Below, in pieces: positions 35,590 to 43,493 of a DNA stretch of 64,000 nucleotides. The notes under the pieces were generated by a model that made no database searches, was not told the DNA's origin, and saw only the letters and a list, made by a program, of their open reading frames with translations. The first letter of the stretch is position 1, and the number at the start of each line of letters is the position of its first letter. This DNA is from Paraburkholderia fynbosensis (GTDB lineage: Bacteria > Pseudomonadota > Gammaproteobacteria > Burkholderiales > Burkholderiaceae). The stretch covers positions 1-64,000 of the forward strand of contig NZ_CADIKI010000011.1 of the NCBI RefSeq assembly GCF_902859935.1, given 5' to 3'. The translations under genes and the position numbers were made by a program.

Positions 35590-36213
35590 TCAGGGGCCGA
35601 CGATACGGCTGATCGTCAGCAACGCGATCCGGAGGTCCAGCCACAGGCTGAACGTCCGGATATATTCCAGATCGTCGTCGATCATGTCGAACACACTGAC
35701 ATTCTTGCGCCGCGCGCGCACTTGCCAAAGGCCGGTCAGACCAGGGCGGACGACCGAGCGGGCATGCCGGATGTCGGGCAGATCGGCCAACATGGAAATC
35801 ACCAGCGCGCGCGGGCCGATCAGGCTCATGTCGCCGCGCAGCACGTTGATGAGCTGAGGGAGTTCGTCAATGCTCAGCCGGCGTAGCAGCCTGCCAAGGG
35901 GGCCAATGCGGGGATCGCGATCATAAGTGAGGGTCTCGCCGTTCGCCCCACGCGTCGCCAGCCCGTGTGCCTTCAGGACCGCGTCGCCGTCCAGGTGCAT
36001 GGTCCGCAGCTTGTAGCAGATGAACTGCCGATCGTTTCTTCCCCAGCGCTTGGCGAGGTGCAGGACTGGACGGCCGGAGCTGACCAGGATTGCGCCCATG
36101 GCGAGCACGATGATGGGACTGAGGCACACGAGAAGCAGCGCCGCGCCCGCAATGTCGAGCCAGCGCTTGACGCGCCATGACCAGCGGCGTTCGGGACAGG
36201 GCGGCGGCCTAAT
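35590..36213 (-). CDS. Bacterial sugar transferase (undecaprenyl-phosphate glycosyl-1-phosphate type)
   Basis: About 207 aa. One N-terminal membrane helix (DIAGAALLLVCLSPIIVLAM) is followed by the PglC/WcaJ catalytic domain: YKLRTM, DPRIGPLGRLLRRLSIDELP, QLINVLRGDMSLIGPRAL and VRPGLTGLWQV. It transfers a sugar-1-phosphate to lipid carrier, the first step of polysaccharide assembly. The start is unclear. No ATG/GTG/TTG lies between the upstream gene's stop and the membrane helix. An ATT overlapping that stop (36213) has GGAG upstream, and the next ATG-type start would overlap the neighbour by about 200 bases. Confidence 0.85.
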   Translation of the reverse strand: MRPPPCPERRWSWRVKRWLDIAGAALLLVCLSPIIVLAMGAILVSSGRPVLHLAKRWGRNDRQFICYKLRTMHLDGDAVLKAHGLATRGANGETLTYDRDPRIGPLGRLLRRLSIDELPQLINVLRGDMSLIGPRALVISMLADLPDIRHARSVVRPGLTGLWQVRARRKNVSVFDMIDDDLEYIRTFSLWLDLRIALLTISRIVGP

Positions 36214-37633
36214 TGATCTGCTCCGGTGAGAAATAAGTTGTTTCGGGCACACCGGCCATGATGCGGCGGACAACTTCCAGTCCCTGCAGATAGGCATGGT
36301 CCATGTTCGACACCTCATAGCGCCAGCCGCCGAAACGCCCCCGGCTGAAAATGCCGAGCGGCTCCAGGTGCGCATGGATGTCCGCCAGCGCCGCGTCGCG
36401 GCCATGGAAGGGCAACGGGTAACCGTGGGCCAGCGTCTTCTCGAAGGTGGAGATGACGGGCTGGTCCTCGATCAGGCCGATGGAGCGCAGCCCCTGCAGA
36501 ACATCATGGCGCAACCTGTCGTCTATGTCCGCTGCCAGGCCGGGCGCGCGGCTGGTCTCGGAGAGAATCGAATAATGCGGGCCGTCAGACGGCACGTTAC
36601 CGGGCGAGAAATTCGAGGGGATCGTCACGCGCCAGAAAGGAAGTGCGGCATCGGGACACTGAAAACTATGGACGCCGCGATAGCGGGCCGGAATCACCCC
36701 ACGCATGCCGAAGCCGAGCAATATCGCGGAGGATCGGCGCAGGCGCTTTGCCAGGCGCTGGACATCCGGTCGATCGACGCAAAGCTCGACTAATGTGTCG
36801 AGCGGGATGGATGAGACGAGGGCGGTGTATGTGAACTGCGTGCCGTCCACGAGGTGGAGCTGACGCTTGCCTGTCTCGATCGCCGCGATGCTGCGGCCGA
36901 GCAGGACATGCTGCGCGCCGATCCTGTCGACCGCCCGTTGCCAGATCGTGCCCATGCCACCCTCGCGCGGGTAGGGCACGCGATCGCTCGGGGTCCAGCT
37001 CGGGTCATCCGTGCCGAGGATGGCATGCTTGAGCATGCGGCGAAAGCCCACCTGCGGAACATTGTGCAAGGCCGATCCGCTGCGCTGACGGACCCACTCG
37101 CTGCTCATCTCGCTGGGCTCGAGCGTCCACATTTTGCGGTTGAGCGGCTCCATGATGCGGCGCGTCAACTCGCGGCCGAAGGAGCGGTGAAGATGATCCT
37201 GGAAATTGTCGCTAGCGTCCGTGACGGGACGTGGGACCATGCCCATCCGGCTGCCGAGGCGATGCAGGAACAGATCGGAGAAGATCGGCAGCGCATGGGC
37301 AGCGGGAAAGCGGTGGACGTGGCGCTGGATGGGCGTGGGGATGAGCTTCCCGAACATGTGGACACCGCGAACCGGCATGGACTCGTGCCACGCTATGTCG
37401 AGGGAGCGGAGCGTGTCGCTGAAGGCCGCACATTTCTCGTGGACGAAGAGGACATGCCCACCATAGTCGAACAGGAAGCCCTCCGGCGTGATCGCCGAGG
37501 CGGCATTGCCGCCGGGTTGGTTGCGCTCGTCGATGAGGATGAAGGGCGTAGCCGGATACTCCTGGCGGAGGGTCAGGGCAGCGCCGATGCCGCAAGGCCC
37601 CGCACCCGCGATGATGATCAACGGTCTTTCCAT
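36209..37633 (-). CDS. FAD-dependent oxidoreductase, UDP-galactopyranose mutase-like
   Basis: A 474-aa flavoprotein. The ADP-binding motif AGAGPCGIGAALTL is at residues 9-22, then DERNQPGGNAAS, and FDYGGHVLFVHE aligns with the active site of UGM/protoporphyrinogen-oxidase-like enzymes. The end FGGWRYEVSNMDHAYLQG is also UGM-like. It may isomerise a nucleotide sugar ring or oxidise a glycan intermediate. It is co-transcribed with the sugar transferase, which begins at its stop codon. Confidence 0.82.
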   Translation of the reverse strand: MERPLIIIAGAGPCGIGAALTLRQEYPATPFILIDERNQPGGNAASAITPEGFLFDYGGHVLFVHEKCAAFSDTLRSLDIAWHESMPVRGVHMFGKLIPTPIQRHVHRFPAAHALPIFSDLFLHRLGSRMGMVPRPVTDASDNFQDHLHRSFGRELTRRIMEPLNRKMWTLEPSEMSSEWVRQRSGSALHNVPQVGFRRMLKHAILGTDDPSWTPSDRVPYPREGGMGTIWQRAVDRIGAQHVLLGRSIAAIETGKRQLHLVDGTQFTYTALVSSIPLDTLVELCVDRPDVQRLAKRLRRSSAILLGFGMRGVIPARYRGVHSFQCPDAALPFWRVTIPSNFSPGNVPSDGPHYSILSETSRAPGLAADIDDRLRHDVLQGLRSIGLIEDQPVISTFEKTLAHGYPLPFHGRDAALADIHAHLEPLGIFSRGRFGGWRYEVSNMDHAYLQGLEVVRRIMAGVPETTYFSPEQIN

Positions 37634-38030
37634 GCCGCTCCCATAGCGGGTTGGCGCCGGGCCGGCGGATGAAGCATTGCGAGACTACGGAAGCAGCAAT
37701 TTGCGGCACCGAGTTCGCCGGCGAGGCTTGGTCGAGCACGTGACGAACTGCCGTGCAAGAAAAAGACGGCAGCATGGACCGCGAGACTGGGCCTACATGA
37801 GGACGCAATTATACAGACGTTCAGTTTGAAATTAGCCTCAGACGCTGCATCGCGAACACTGACACGGTACTCGCAATAGCATCGCCAGGTGGCCGACAAT
37901 GTCGGATTGAGTGCGGACCTCGCGTGCCATTGCATCGCTATGCACGAGCAGTTCGATATACCCAGCGACATCAACCGGTTGCAGTTGCATGTGTCCTTTT
38001 CGCGCAATCTTCCCGATCTTCTGGATGACT
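37634..38030. other. Intergenic region upstream of the polysaccharide pair
   Basis: About 400 bases without a recognised gene. It contains short frames on both strands. The promoter of the leftward FAD gene must lie near its right part. Confidence 0.4.
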
Positions 38031-38099
38031 TCGCACGTACAACTGCATCACATCCGGTGGATAGTACAGTCGCTTCAGCACCTTGGCGATGCCAGGGAG
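38031..38099 (-). pseudogene. Tiny IS6-family transposase fragment
   Basis: Codons read LLPGIAKVLKRLYYPPDVMQ and LYVRS. The KRLYYPPDVM block resembles the N-terminal start of IS6-family transposases (KR-x-Y-P-x-D-V). Downstream codons lose similarity at once, so only a scar of an element is left. Confidence 0.45.
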
Positions 38100-38293
38100 C
38101 AACGTCTTGCGCGGTGTCTTGGTCGTCCGGGCTATCGTGGCCGTCAGCAATTTCCGTCCGGCCGATTTTGCCTCAACGCCTTGTCGCGACAGAGCCATCA
38201 TGGGTGCCTGCGGACCGCCGAGTCTCTTAGGATTTTTGTGCCTAGTATCCTGCGATTCGAGGCATGCGCCGTTTTGGGGTGGATTCGCGAATC

Positions 38294-38306
38294 GCATACA
38301 ATATCG
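38294..38306 (-). promoter_or_regulatory. Candidate island operator, copy 1
   Basis: Read on the minus strand CGATATTGTATGC. It matches the consensus CGAWATWRTAYGM derived from the copies at 41102 and 48042. It is 66 bases upstream of the first GntR gene, consistent with autoregulation. Confidence 0.4.
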
Positions 38307-38371
38307 TCGGAAACTAGAACTGACGGAACCGACGAACTGCGTCGGACACGGCCACCTATACGACTACACAC

Positions 38372-39037
38372 GTGAGCAAAATCGAACTCAACGATATCGA
38401 CCTTCCGGCGCAGATCGCTGATCAAGTGCGCAAGCTGATCAACAGAGGAGTCCTGTCGCCAGGGCAACAAATGCGCCAATCGGAACTCGCGGACCGCTTC
38501 GGTGTCAGTCGGGTGCCTGTTCGCGAGGCGTTGAATCTGCTTGCGGCGTGGGGCGTGATTGTGCATGATCCAAACCGGGGTTTTTTCGTCGGGCCGCTAT
38601 CGTCTGATGAGGCGGCCCAGCTCTACCGCTATCGTTTTTTGGTAGAGCGCGATTTGTTCGAATCGATAGAGTGGCCCGATCGCACTCAAACGGCTGAGCT
38701 CAATGACATGCTTGCCAAGCTCGACGAGTACTTGGGAAGCCATCAGCGCGCCGAATGGCTCGATGAATACTACGCATTCTACGGGCTGCTCTTTGATCTT
38801 TCACCCGACAAGATCATACGCCGCGAGGCTCTGCGCTTGATTCGACTGACCGATCGGTACCGCGCATTGGCGACCGAAGCGCATCGGCCGGGTGAACGTC
38901 CGAAGGCAGTCCTGGAGCACCGGCTCATGACTGCAATTCGCACCCGCGAGCGTGAAAAAGTCGTGCGAGTCTACGAACTAGAGCGAGAAAAAATAAACCA
39001 GTCGATACTGGCCGTGCTTGCCGGGCGGGGGCTCTAA
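38372..39037 (+). CDS. GntR-family regulator with FCD domain
   Basis: A 221-aa FadR-subfamily regulator. The winged helix spans residues 8-75 (QMRQSELADRFGVSRVPVRE, then WGVIVHDPNRGFFV). The all-helical FCD ligand domain follows. It is clearly paralogous to the regulator at 41117 (same opening DIDLPAQIADQVRKLINRG). GTG 38372 lacks a Shine-Dalgarno. It is probably one of the two regulators of the catabolic island to its right. Confidence 0.88.
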   Translation: MSKIELNDIDLPAQIADQVRKLINRGVLSPGQQMRQSELADRFGVSRVPVREALNLLAAWGVIVHDPNRGFFVGPLSSDEAAQLYRYRFLVERDLFESIEWPDRTQTAELNDMLAKLDEYLGSHQRAEWLDEYYAFYGLLFDLSPDKIIRREALRLIRLTDRYRALATEAHRPGERPKAVLEHRLMTAIRTREREKVVRVYELEREKINQSILAVLAGRGL

Positions 39038-40175
39038 GCGCCAAGTGGTTCACCAGAGGTGCTCCATGGGCGGCATCGTTGAGCAGCGCAGGCAGGTAGG
39101 TGCTGACGCTGGAGCTGGTGCCCAGGCTTACACGGCAGTCGAGCAGAGAGCCGGGCAGTTGGTTAACAGTAACCATGCCTTCGGCCACGCCGTATCGGCC
39201 GGCCTGTGCAGCGGGCAGTGGTTGATGTTCGGGTGTTGGCGGCCGCGAAGCGCATGGACGGGCGCGACAGTCTCTGCACCTTTACTGCAGCATTCAGTGG
39301 ATGAGTGATCGGCGTTACGACAGCAGTGCAGATATCGTGACGAGTACCGCGATCAGCATCAATGAGAATGTCAACACCAGAGCGATGCGATACTCAAGAA
39401 GGGAGACAGCTCCGGCGTCGTCTTCCTACGTGTGAGCATACGTCGTGTGAGCGGTGAATGCTTCCCTCGTTAATCTGAACATTGCGAAGCTCTTGTTGCA
39501 GTTCAGTCTCCGCTCGGCGTCAATGTTTGGGGTAGCCGACGTCGGGAGATTGTAGAGTCCTTCGTTTACCGTCACAAACGCAGCAATCGTCTTCGTGTCG
39601 CTTTCAAAAAACCGATGATTTTCACTCGAAAGCACCCAGCTCTCGTATGTGTCACTGTCCTATTTTGAGTCTGCTCTGCGATCATTGTCAGAACCGCGGT
39701 ACTGGTATCTTACGACTGCTTGTTGTCCGAGAGCACGACCCGCAATGTGAGCATGCAGAACTGCATCGAGATCTCGACGTAGATCGCTGACCGTTTTGAT
39801 CGACCCCATCCACCTGTCTTTAATGTCCAGCAGATGCGGCTAAATCTGGTGGGCTCTGTTAGAGCGCAAAGCCAGCGGCAGCGCACAGAAGCGCGATGGC
39901 GATTGCAAAAACTGAAAAATAGCCGATCGCGAATTTTGAGACCGCACAGAAATAGGAACATGTGAGCGATCGGCACGATTCCATCAGCGACGAGTAGAAG
40001 GTTAGCCGAGACGGTGGGGTGACCGGGGGGTTTTGCAGGGTTCGGATTGTTGGGCCTAAGCCAATTCGACGACCTATCGGGTACACGTCTTAATATATGT
40101 AGGATTACAGAAGAACAATCAAAAACGACGAAGTCGTGACCATCGAAGCATCGATCTCGAAGCGAACCATGTCGA
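39038..40175. other. 1.1-kb region without intact gene
   Basis: No complete gene recognised. Two minus-strand stretches end in transmembrane-like runs (LLEYRIALVLTFSLMLIAVL near 39320-39420 and FAIGYFSVFAIAIALLCAAA near 39860-39930) but lack proper starts. They may be relics of membrane protein genes. The base composition is visibly more AT-rich than the flanks. Confidence 0.4.
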
Positions 40176-40207
40176 CTCCACGATTGAAGTTCAGTTCAAT
40201 CGTGGAG
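40176..40207. promoter_or_regulatory. 13-bp perfect stem hairpin upstream of the TctC-like gene
   Basis: CTCCACGATTGAA (40176-40188) and TTCAATCGTGGAG (40195-40207) with a 6-base loop. No U-tract follows. It could be a regulator dyad, an old insertion end or an RNA structure. Confidence 0.45.
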
Positions 40208-40272
40208 CATTCAGCCGCTTTGGCTTTTGCTCAACGAGACCCATGCATGGTATCACGCAATGTCAACGAGGA

Positions 40273-40302
40273 TTGACATATACTACAAAATAGTATTACA
40301 TT
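40273..40302 (+). promoter_or_regulatory. Promoter with overlapping operator copy 2 before the TctC-like gene
   Basis: A consensus -35 TTGACA (40273-40278) is followed after 15 bases by TATTAC or after 18 by TACATT. The sequence CAAAATAGTATTA (40286-40298) matches 11 of 13 positions of the candidate GntR motif. TTGACA also forms a dyad with TGTCAA at 40261. The gene starts at 40362. Confidence 0.5.
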
Positions 40303-40361
40303 GATGGCGGGGCGAATACATTGGCCTTGCATGCGTCATTTCGAATACGTGGAGACAATTG

Positions 40362-40895
40362 ATGTTGAAACTCAACCGGAAACTCTTCCTCTCGGCAGTC
40401 CTCGCAGCAGAGGCACTGATTTCGGGCGTTGCCTTCGCCGGTGCACCTGCTAAACCGGTGCTTCCTCCTGCGGCCAAACCGGCGGCTGCGCCGGTCTCTG
40501 CACCCACGGGTGTAGTCTTGGTCGCTGAAATAGGCAAAGGCGTGTCCGGAACCGATATCAAGGACTACGCGGATCTAATTAGCCGCCTGAAGGACAATCC
40601 GGACTGCTACACCTTCGGTACGACGGTTGATGGTGGACGTGACCTGAGCGCGATGACCACATTGCAAAAGCGTAACGGCGTTCGCATGGTGAAGTTGTCC
40701 TACAAAGACACCGCGGCGGAAATTGAAGGTTTGATGAAGGGGAAGGTGCAAGTGATCCCGGTGCCGTACGATGTCGCAGCCTCGTATATTCGCAATGGTC
40801 AGATGCGTCCCCTTGTGGTTTTCGGTTCGGCGCGTATTCCCGACATCAAGGATGTCCCTACCGCTGGCGAAGTGATGCCCGGCTTCGTATACTGA
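40362..40895 (+). CDS. Short TctC/Bug-like secreted protein
   Basis: A 177-aa protein with a Sec signal peptide (KLNRKLFLSAVLAAEALISG, cleavage near AFA-GAP), an Ala/Pro linker, and a domain matching the middle to end of tripartite-tricarboxylate binding proteins. DYADLISRLKDNPDCYTFGT, KLSYKDTAAEIEGLMKGKVQ and MRPLVVFGSARIPDIKDVPT correspond to Bug family blocks. Normal Bug proteins are about 325 aa; the first ligand-binding lobe is missing. RBS GGAGAC precedes ATG 40362. It is either a decayed or a minimised binding protein. Confidence 0.7.
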   Translation: MLKLNRKLFLSAVLAAEALISGVAFAGAPAKPVLPPAAKPAAAPVSAPTGVVLVAEIGKGVSGTDIKDYADLISRLKDNPDCYTFGTTVDGGRDLSAMTTLQKRNGVRMVKLSYKDTAAEIEGLMKGKVQVIPVPYDVAASYIRNGQMRPLVVFGSARIPDIKDVPTAGEVMPGFVY

Positions 40896-40920
40896 TCTGA
40901 ATTGAAAGTAGCAACAAAGG

Positions 40921-40946
40921 AAGCCCGCGATTTGCGGGTTTTTTTG
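40921..40946 (+). terminator. Rho-independent terminator after the TctC-like gene
   Basis: The stem CCCGC/GCGGG extends through AAG/TTT pairing around a 5-base loop (40921-40941) and is followed by a run of T. It lies 26 bases after the stop codon. Confidence 0.8.
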
Positions 40947-41082
40947 AGACCCAAAATCGGCAAACGGGGAAACGACAAGGGATGCTCAGTGAACTACCGT
41001 CGTAGCATCTATGGGAGAATTTTGTCGTTGGAGGGGTGGCTGACTATGCGAACTGAATTGCTATGACAGCCTACTTGTAAAG

Positions 41083-41114
41083 TTGTCGGGCAAAAAATCT
41101 GCGATATAATACGA
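41083..41114 (+). promoter_or_regulatory. Promoter of the second GntR gene with operator copy 3
   Basis: -35 TTGTCG (41083-41088), a 16-base spacer and a perfect -10 TATAAT (41105-41110). The -10 lies only 6 bases before the ATG at 41117, so the transcript would be leaderless. CGATATAATACGA (41102-41114) overlaps the -10 and matches the candidate operator. Confidence 0.55.
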
Positions 41115-41116
41115 AA

Positions 41117-41815
41117 ATGAATGCGATCGTGAAACGAAGCCGAACGGCTGCCCCTATCCTCCCGGAACTGGACGGCATTGACTTTCCAGCTCAGGTGGCG
41201 TCGGAGACGCGAAAACTGATCAATAGGGGAACGCTCGCACCCGGTTTTCAACTGCGACAGTCGGATCTCGCTGAACGTTTCGGCATCAGTCGCGTGCCGG
41301 TGCGTGAGGCGTTGAAGCTGCTGGCGGCAGAAGGCATCATCGAACACGATCCGAATCGTGGATTCTTCGTCGCCCAGTTGTCAAGCGATGAGGCCCGGCA
41401 ATTGTATCGGATGCGCCAACTCCTCGAAGCGGAGTTGCTCATGACGGTCGTGTGGCCCACGTCCGCGCAGATTAGGGAATTCAAGGCCTTGCTCGTCCGG
41501 CTTGAAGAACTAATTCAAGCCGGTAATCGTGAGGGGTGGATTGAACTACACCGTGAACTTCACGACAAGATTTTCGACCTCTCGTCTAATAAGGTGCTTA
41601 AACGGGAAGTCCTACGATTGATGCGACTCACCGACCGTTATCGGGCGCTGGCTGCTGATATTTCAGCGCATCCGCAACATCGCAGCGCTAATATCGAAGC
41701 CAAACTTGTGAAGGCTTTGGAGAGCAAGGACCGCGATTTGCTGCTCGCAACCTATGAGAAGGGAAGAATAGTGGTTCTTGAGGGACTCATGAGAGTGCTC
41801 GCGTTGCGAGAATAA
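41117..41815 (+). CDS. GntR-family regulator with FCD domain (paralogue)
   Basis: A 232-aa regulator closely related to the one at 38372. The helix-turn-helix QLRQSDLAERFGISRVPVRE, the wing EGIIEHDPNRGFFV and an FCD domain (ELHDKIFDLSSNKVLKREVL) are clear. No Shine-Dalgarno precedes the ATG and a TATAAT box is directly upstream, pointing to a leaderless mRNA. It lies just right of the truncated TctC-like gene and left of the leftward catabolic operon, so it probably controls the island in response to a pathway acid. Confidence 0.9.
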   Translation: MNAIVKRSRTAAPILPELDGIDFPAQVASETRKLINRGTLAPGFQLRQSDLAERFGISRVPVREALKLLAAEGIIEHDPNRGFFVAQLSSDEARQLYRMRQLLEAELLMTVVWPTSAQIREFKALLVRLEELIQAGNREGWIELHRELHDKIFDLSSNKVLKREVLRLMRLTDRYRALAADISAHPQHRSANIEAKLVKALESKDRDLLLATYEKGRIVVLEGLMRVLALRE

Positions 41816-41882
41816 ACAGGGAACCCGAACCCTTTTCCATGTACAGCTTGCATTGGAACGACGTCAGCAGGTGCGAGTTCGG

Positions 41883-42178
41883 TTAGGCTCTAAGCCTTGC
41901 CGCTGGAAACGATGTCGCCGATTTCATTGGCATACGCGTCATTCGTATGCTAGTACACACTAGGCCGATATACCCGCGTGCGTGGTGACAGTGTGGACGT
42001 GCCCTGAAAAGCAGCGTGATTGACGAGAGCGTCTTTCTGCAAGTTGTTGCCAAATTCACCATATACGCCACGTCAACATTCCCTGCCGGCGTCAGATCGT
42101 AGCCAGCGCCGGTAGCCTGGGCGGAAATGCGCGCACCGACTCCGTATTGTGTGCGGGCCGCACCCTCTCTCGAAGATA
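41883..42178 (-). pseudogene. Degenerate coding stretch
   Basis: On the minus strand RTQYGVGARISAQATGAGYD and LTPAGNVDVAY run in one frame. After a one-base slip near 42058 the text continues GEFGNNLQKDALVNHAAFQG, and a further piece reads NDAYANEIGDIVSSGKA before TAG. The protein-like pieces separated by slips suggest a decayed gene. The alternation of polar and hydrophobic residues hints at an outer-membrane beta-barrel, but I cannot name it. Confidence 0.35.
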
Positions 42179-42724
42179 TTAGTCGGCCCCCCAGTTTGAT
42201 ATCCACAGCAAATCATGGAAATCGATGGTCTTATCCGTCTGAAATTCGCCGTAAGATCCTTGGGAATACAGCAGCGGCGCCGTTATGTCGCCACTAATGG
42301 CCGTACCTTCGACATGCCCAAAAATCACCGCGTGCGTACCGATTTCGATAATACGTTCGACGCTGCAATCGAAATTGACCATGGCACTGACTAAAGCCGG
42401 GGCACCTGTCCTAATACGGTTCCACGTCCCTGCTTGAAACTTTTCTCGCGGCGAAATCGATCGGGAGAAACGCTGCGCTAATTCCTGTTCGCTGCGCGCC
42501 AGGACGTTGACGACGAAGTTGCCAGTGGACTGCACGTGCGCCAGAGACGAGTTCGCACGATTGATACAGACCAGCAGAATAGGGGGCGCCGCACTGACAG
42601 ACGTCACAGCGGTTGCCGTCATGCCGGCAAGGGGGCCGTCCGCGTTAGAACCAGTCGTGATCAAACACACGTGCCCGGTCAAGCAGCGCATGGCGTGTTT
42701 GAATTCAGATTCTTGTATGCTCAT
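42179..42724 (-). CDS. Flavin reductase of a two-component monooxygenase
   Basis: A 181-aa split-barrel flavin reductase. MRCLTGHVCLITTGSN, ATAVTSVSAAPPILLVCINR, NFVVNVLARSEQELAQRFS and FDCSVERIIEIGTHAVIFG are the conserved blocks. It would use NAD(P)H to supply reduced FMN or FAD. The obvious partner is the acyl-CoA-dehydrogenase-fold monooxygenase at 49347 in the divergent operon. It is the last gene of the leftward operon, 97 bases after the third RraA-like gene. Confidence 0.88.
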   Translation of the reverse strand: MSIQESEFKHAMRCLTGHVCLITTGSNADGPLAGMTATAVTSVSAAPPILLVCINRANSSLAHVQSTGNFVVNVLARSEQELAQRFSRSISPREKFQAGTWNRIRTGAPALVSAMVNFDCSVERIIEIGTHAVIFGHVEGTAISGDITAPLLYSQGSYGEFQTDKTIDFHDLLWISNWGAD

Positions 42725-42821
42725 TTCACCTTCCTAATCGTAAAAACTAGACGGATAAAATGACAGGGCGGTGATCCTTACGGACACCACCGCATGCCAT
42801 ATTCCCGCAAGTCTCGGCGGT

Positions 42822-43493
42822 TTACTGGTCCCAGCCGAAGATACTGAGCGTGCTCTCGCCCGCCTCCAGTCGCTTCATCTGCTGTGCTTCGGCTGCTTCG
42901 CGCGCTTCCGATGCAGTGATCACCTCGGCGATCCGCTCGCGAGGGATGCACACCACACCGTCTTCGTCACCAACGATCAGGTCACCTGAATTTACCGTCA
43001 CGTCGTCGAATCGAGTCGGGGCGTTGATCCAACCTCTGGCACCGAAGTCTTTTCCTGTGCCACGGATACAAAGGCCGCGAGCAAAAACGGGAAACCCGAT
43101 CTCGGATAACAGCCGCTGATCGCGAACACAGCCGTTAATGACGAGACCGGCAAGCCCACGAGCTTTGGCGGCCGTTGACATGATCTCGCCCCAATACCCA
43201 TGTTCATAGGCTTCGCTCACGGAGACGACAAGGACATCACCTTGTTGTGCTGAGTAAATCGCACGGTGCAGCCAAAGGTTATCGCCGCCAGGTGAATGGA
43301 CGGTCACAGCGGGGCCGCAAATCCTGAATCCGGGTGCGACAGGCTTGATTTCATAAGGCAGGACCCCGATCTTCCCGGCAGCCTCGTGAAGTGTTGCTGC
43401 CGGCAGATTTGCGGCGGCGTTAAGCAGAGTGATATCGGGCCGTTGGATGTCGAGACGCGTGGTCTCGTGATGATCGAAAACCGGTCCCGTCAT
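42822..43493 (-). CDS. RraA/CHA-aldolase family protein (1 of 3)
   Basis: A 223-aa protein of the RraA fold, which includes 4-carboxy-4-hydroxy-2-oxoadipate (CHA) aldolases and the RNase E inhibitor RraA. GPAVTVHSPGGDNLWLHRAI, GYWGEIMSTAAKARGLAGLV with the G-x-x-x-D/N ending NGCVRD, and DLIVGDEDGVVCIP are typical. The NGCVRD motif carries the Arg-Asp pair used by the aldolases. Its start overlaps the next upstream gene by 4 bases. It probably cleaves the pathway's hydroxy-oxo-adipate into pyruvate and oxaloacetate, or a related split. Confidence 0.85.
   Translation of the reverse strand: MTGPVFDHHETTRLDIQRPDITLLNAAANLPAATLHEAAGKIGVLPYEIKPVAPGFRICGPAVTVHSPGGDNLWLHRAIYSAQQGDVLVVSVSEAYEHGYWGEIMSTAAKARGLAGLVINGCVRDQRLLSEIGFPVFARGLCIRGTGKDFGARGWINAPTRFDDVTVNSGDLIVGDEDGVVCIPRERIAEVITASEAREAAEAQQMKRLEAGESTLSIFGWDQ

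Noticed and set aside
38925..39308. Open frames on both strands downstream of the first GntR gene
   Set aside because: No start context or recognisable family; treated as intergenic.
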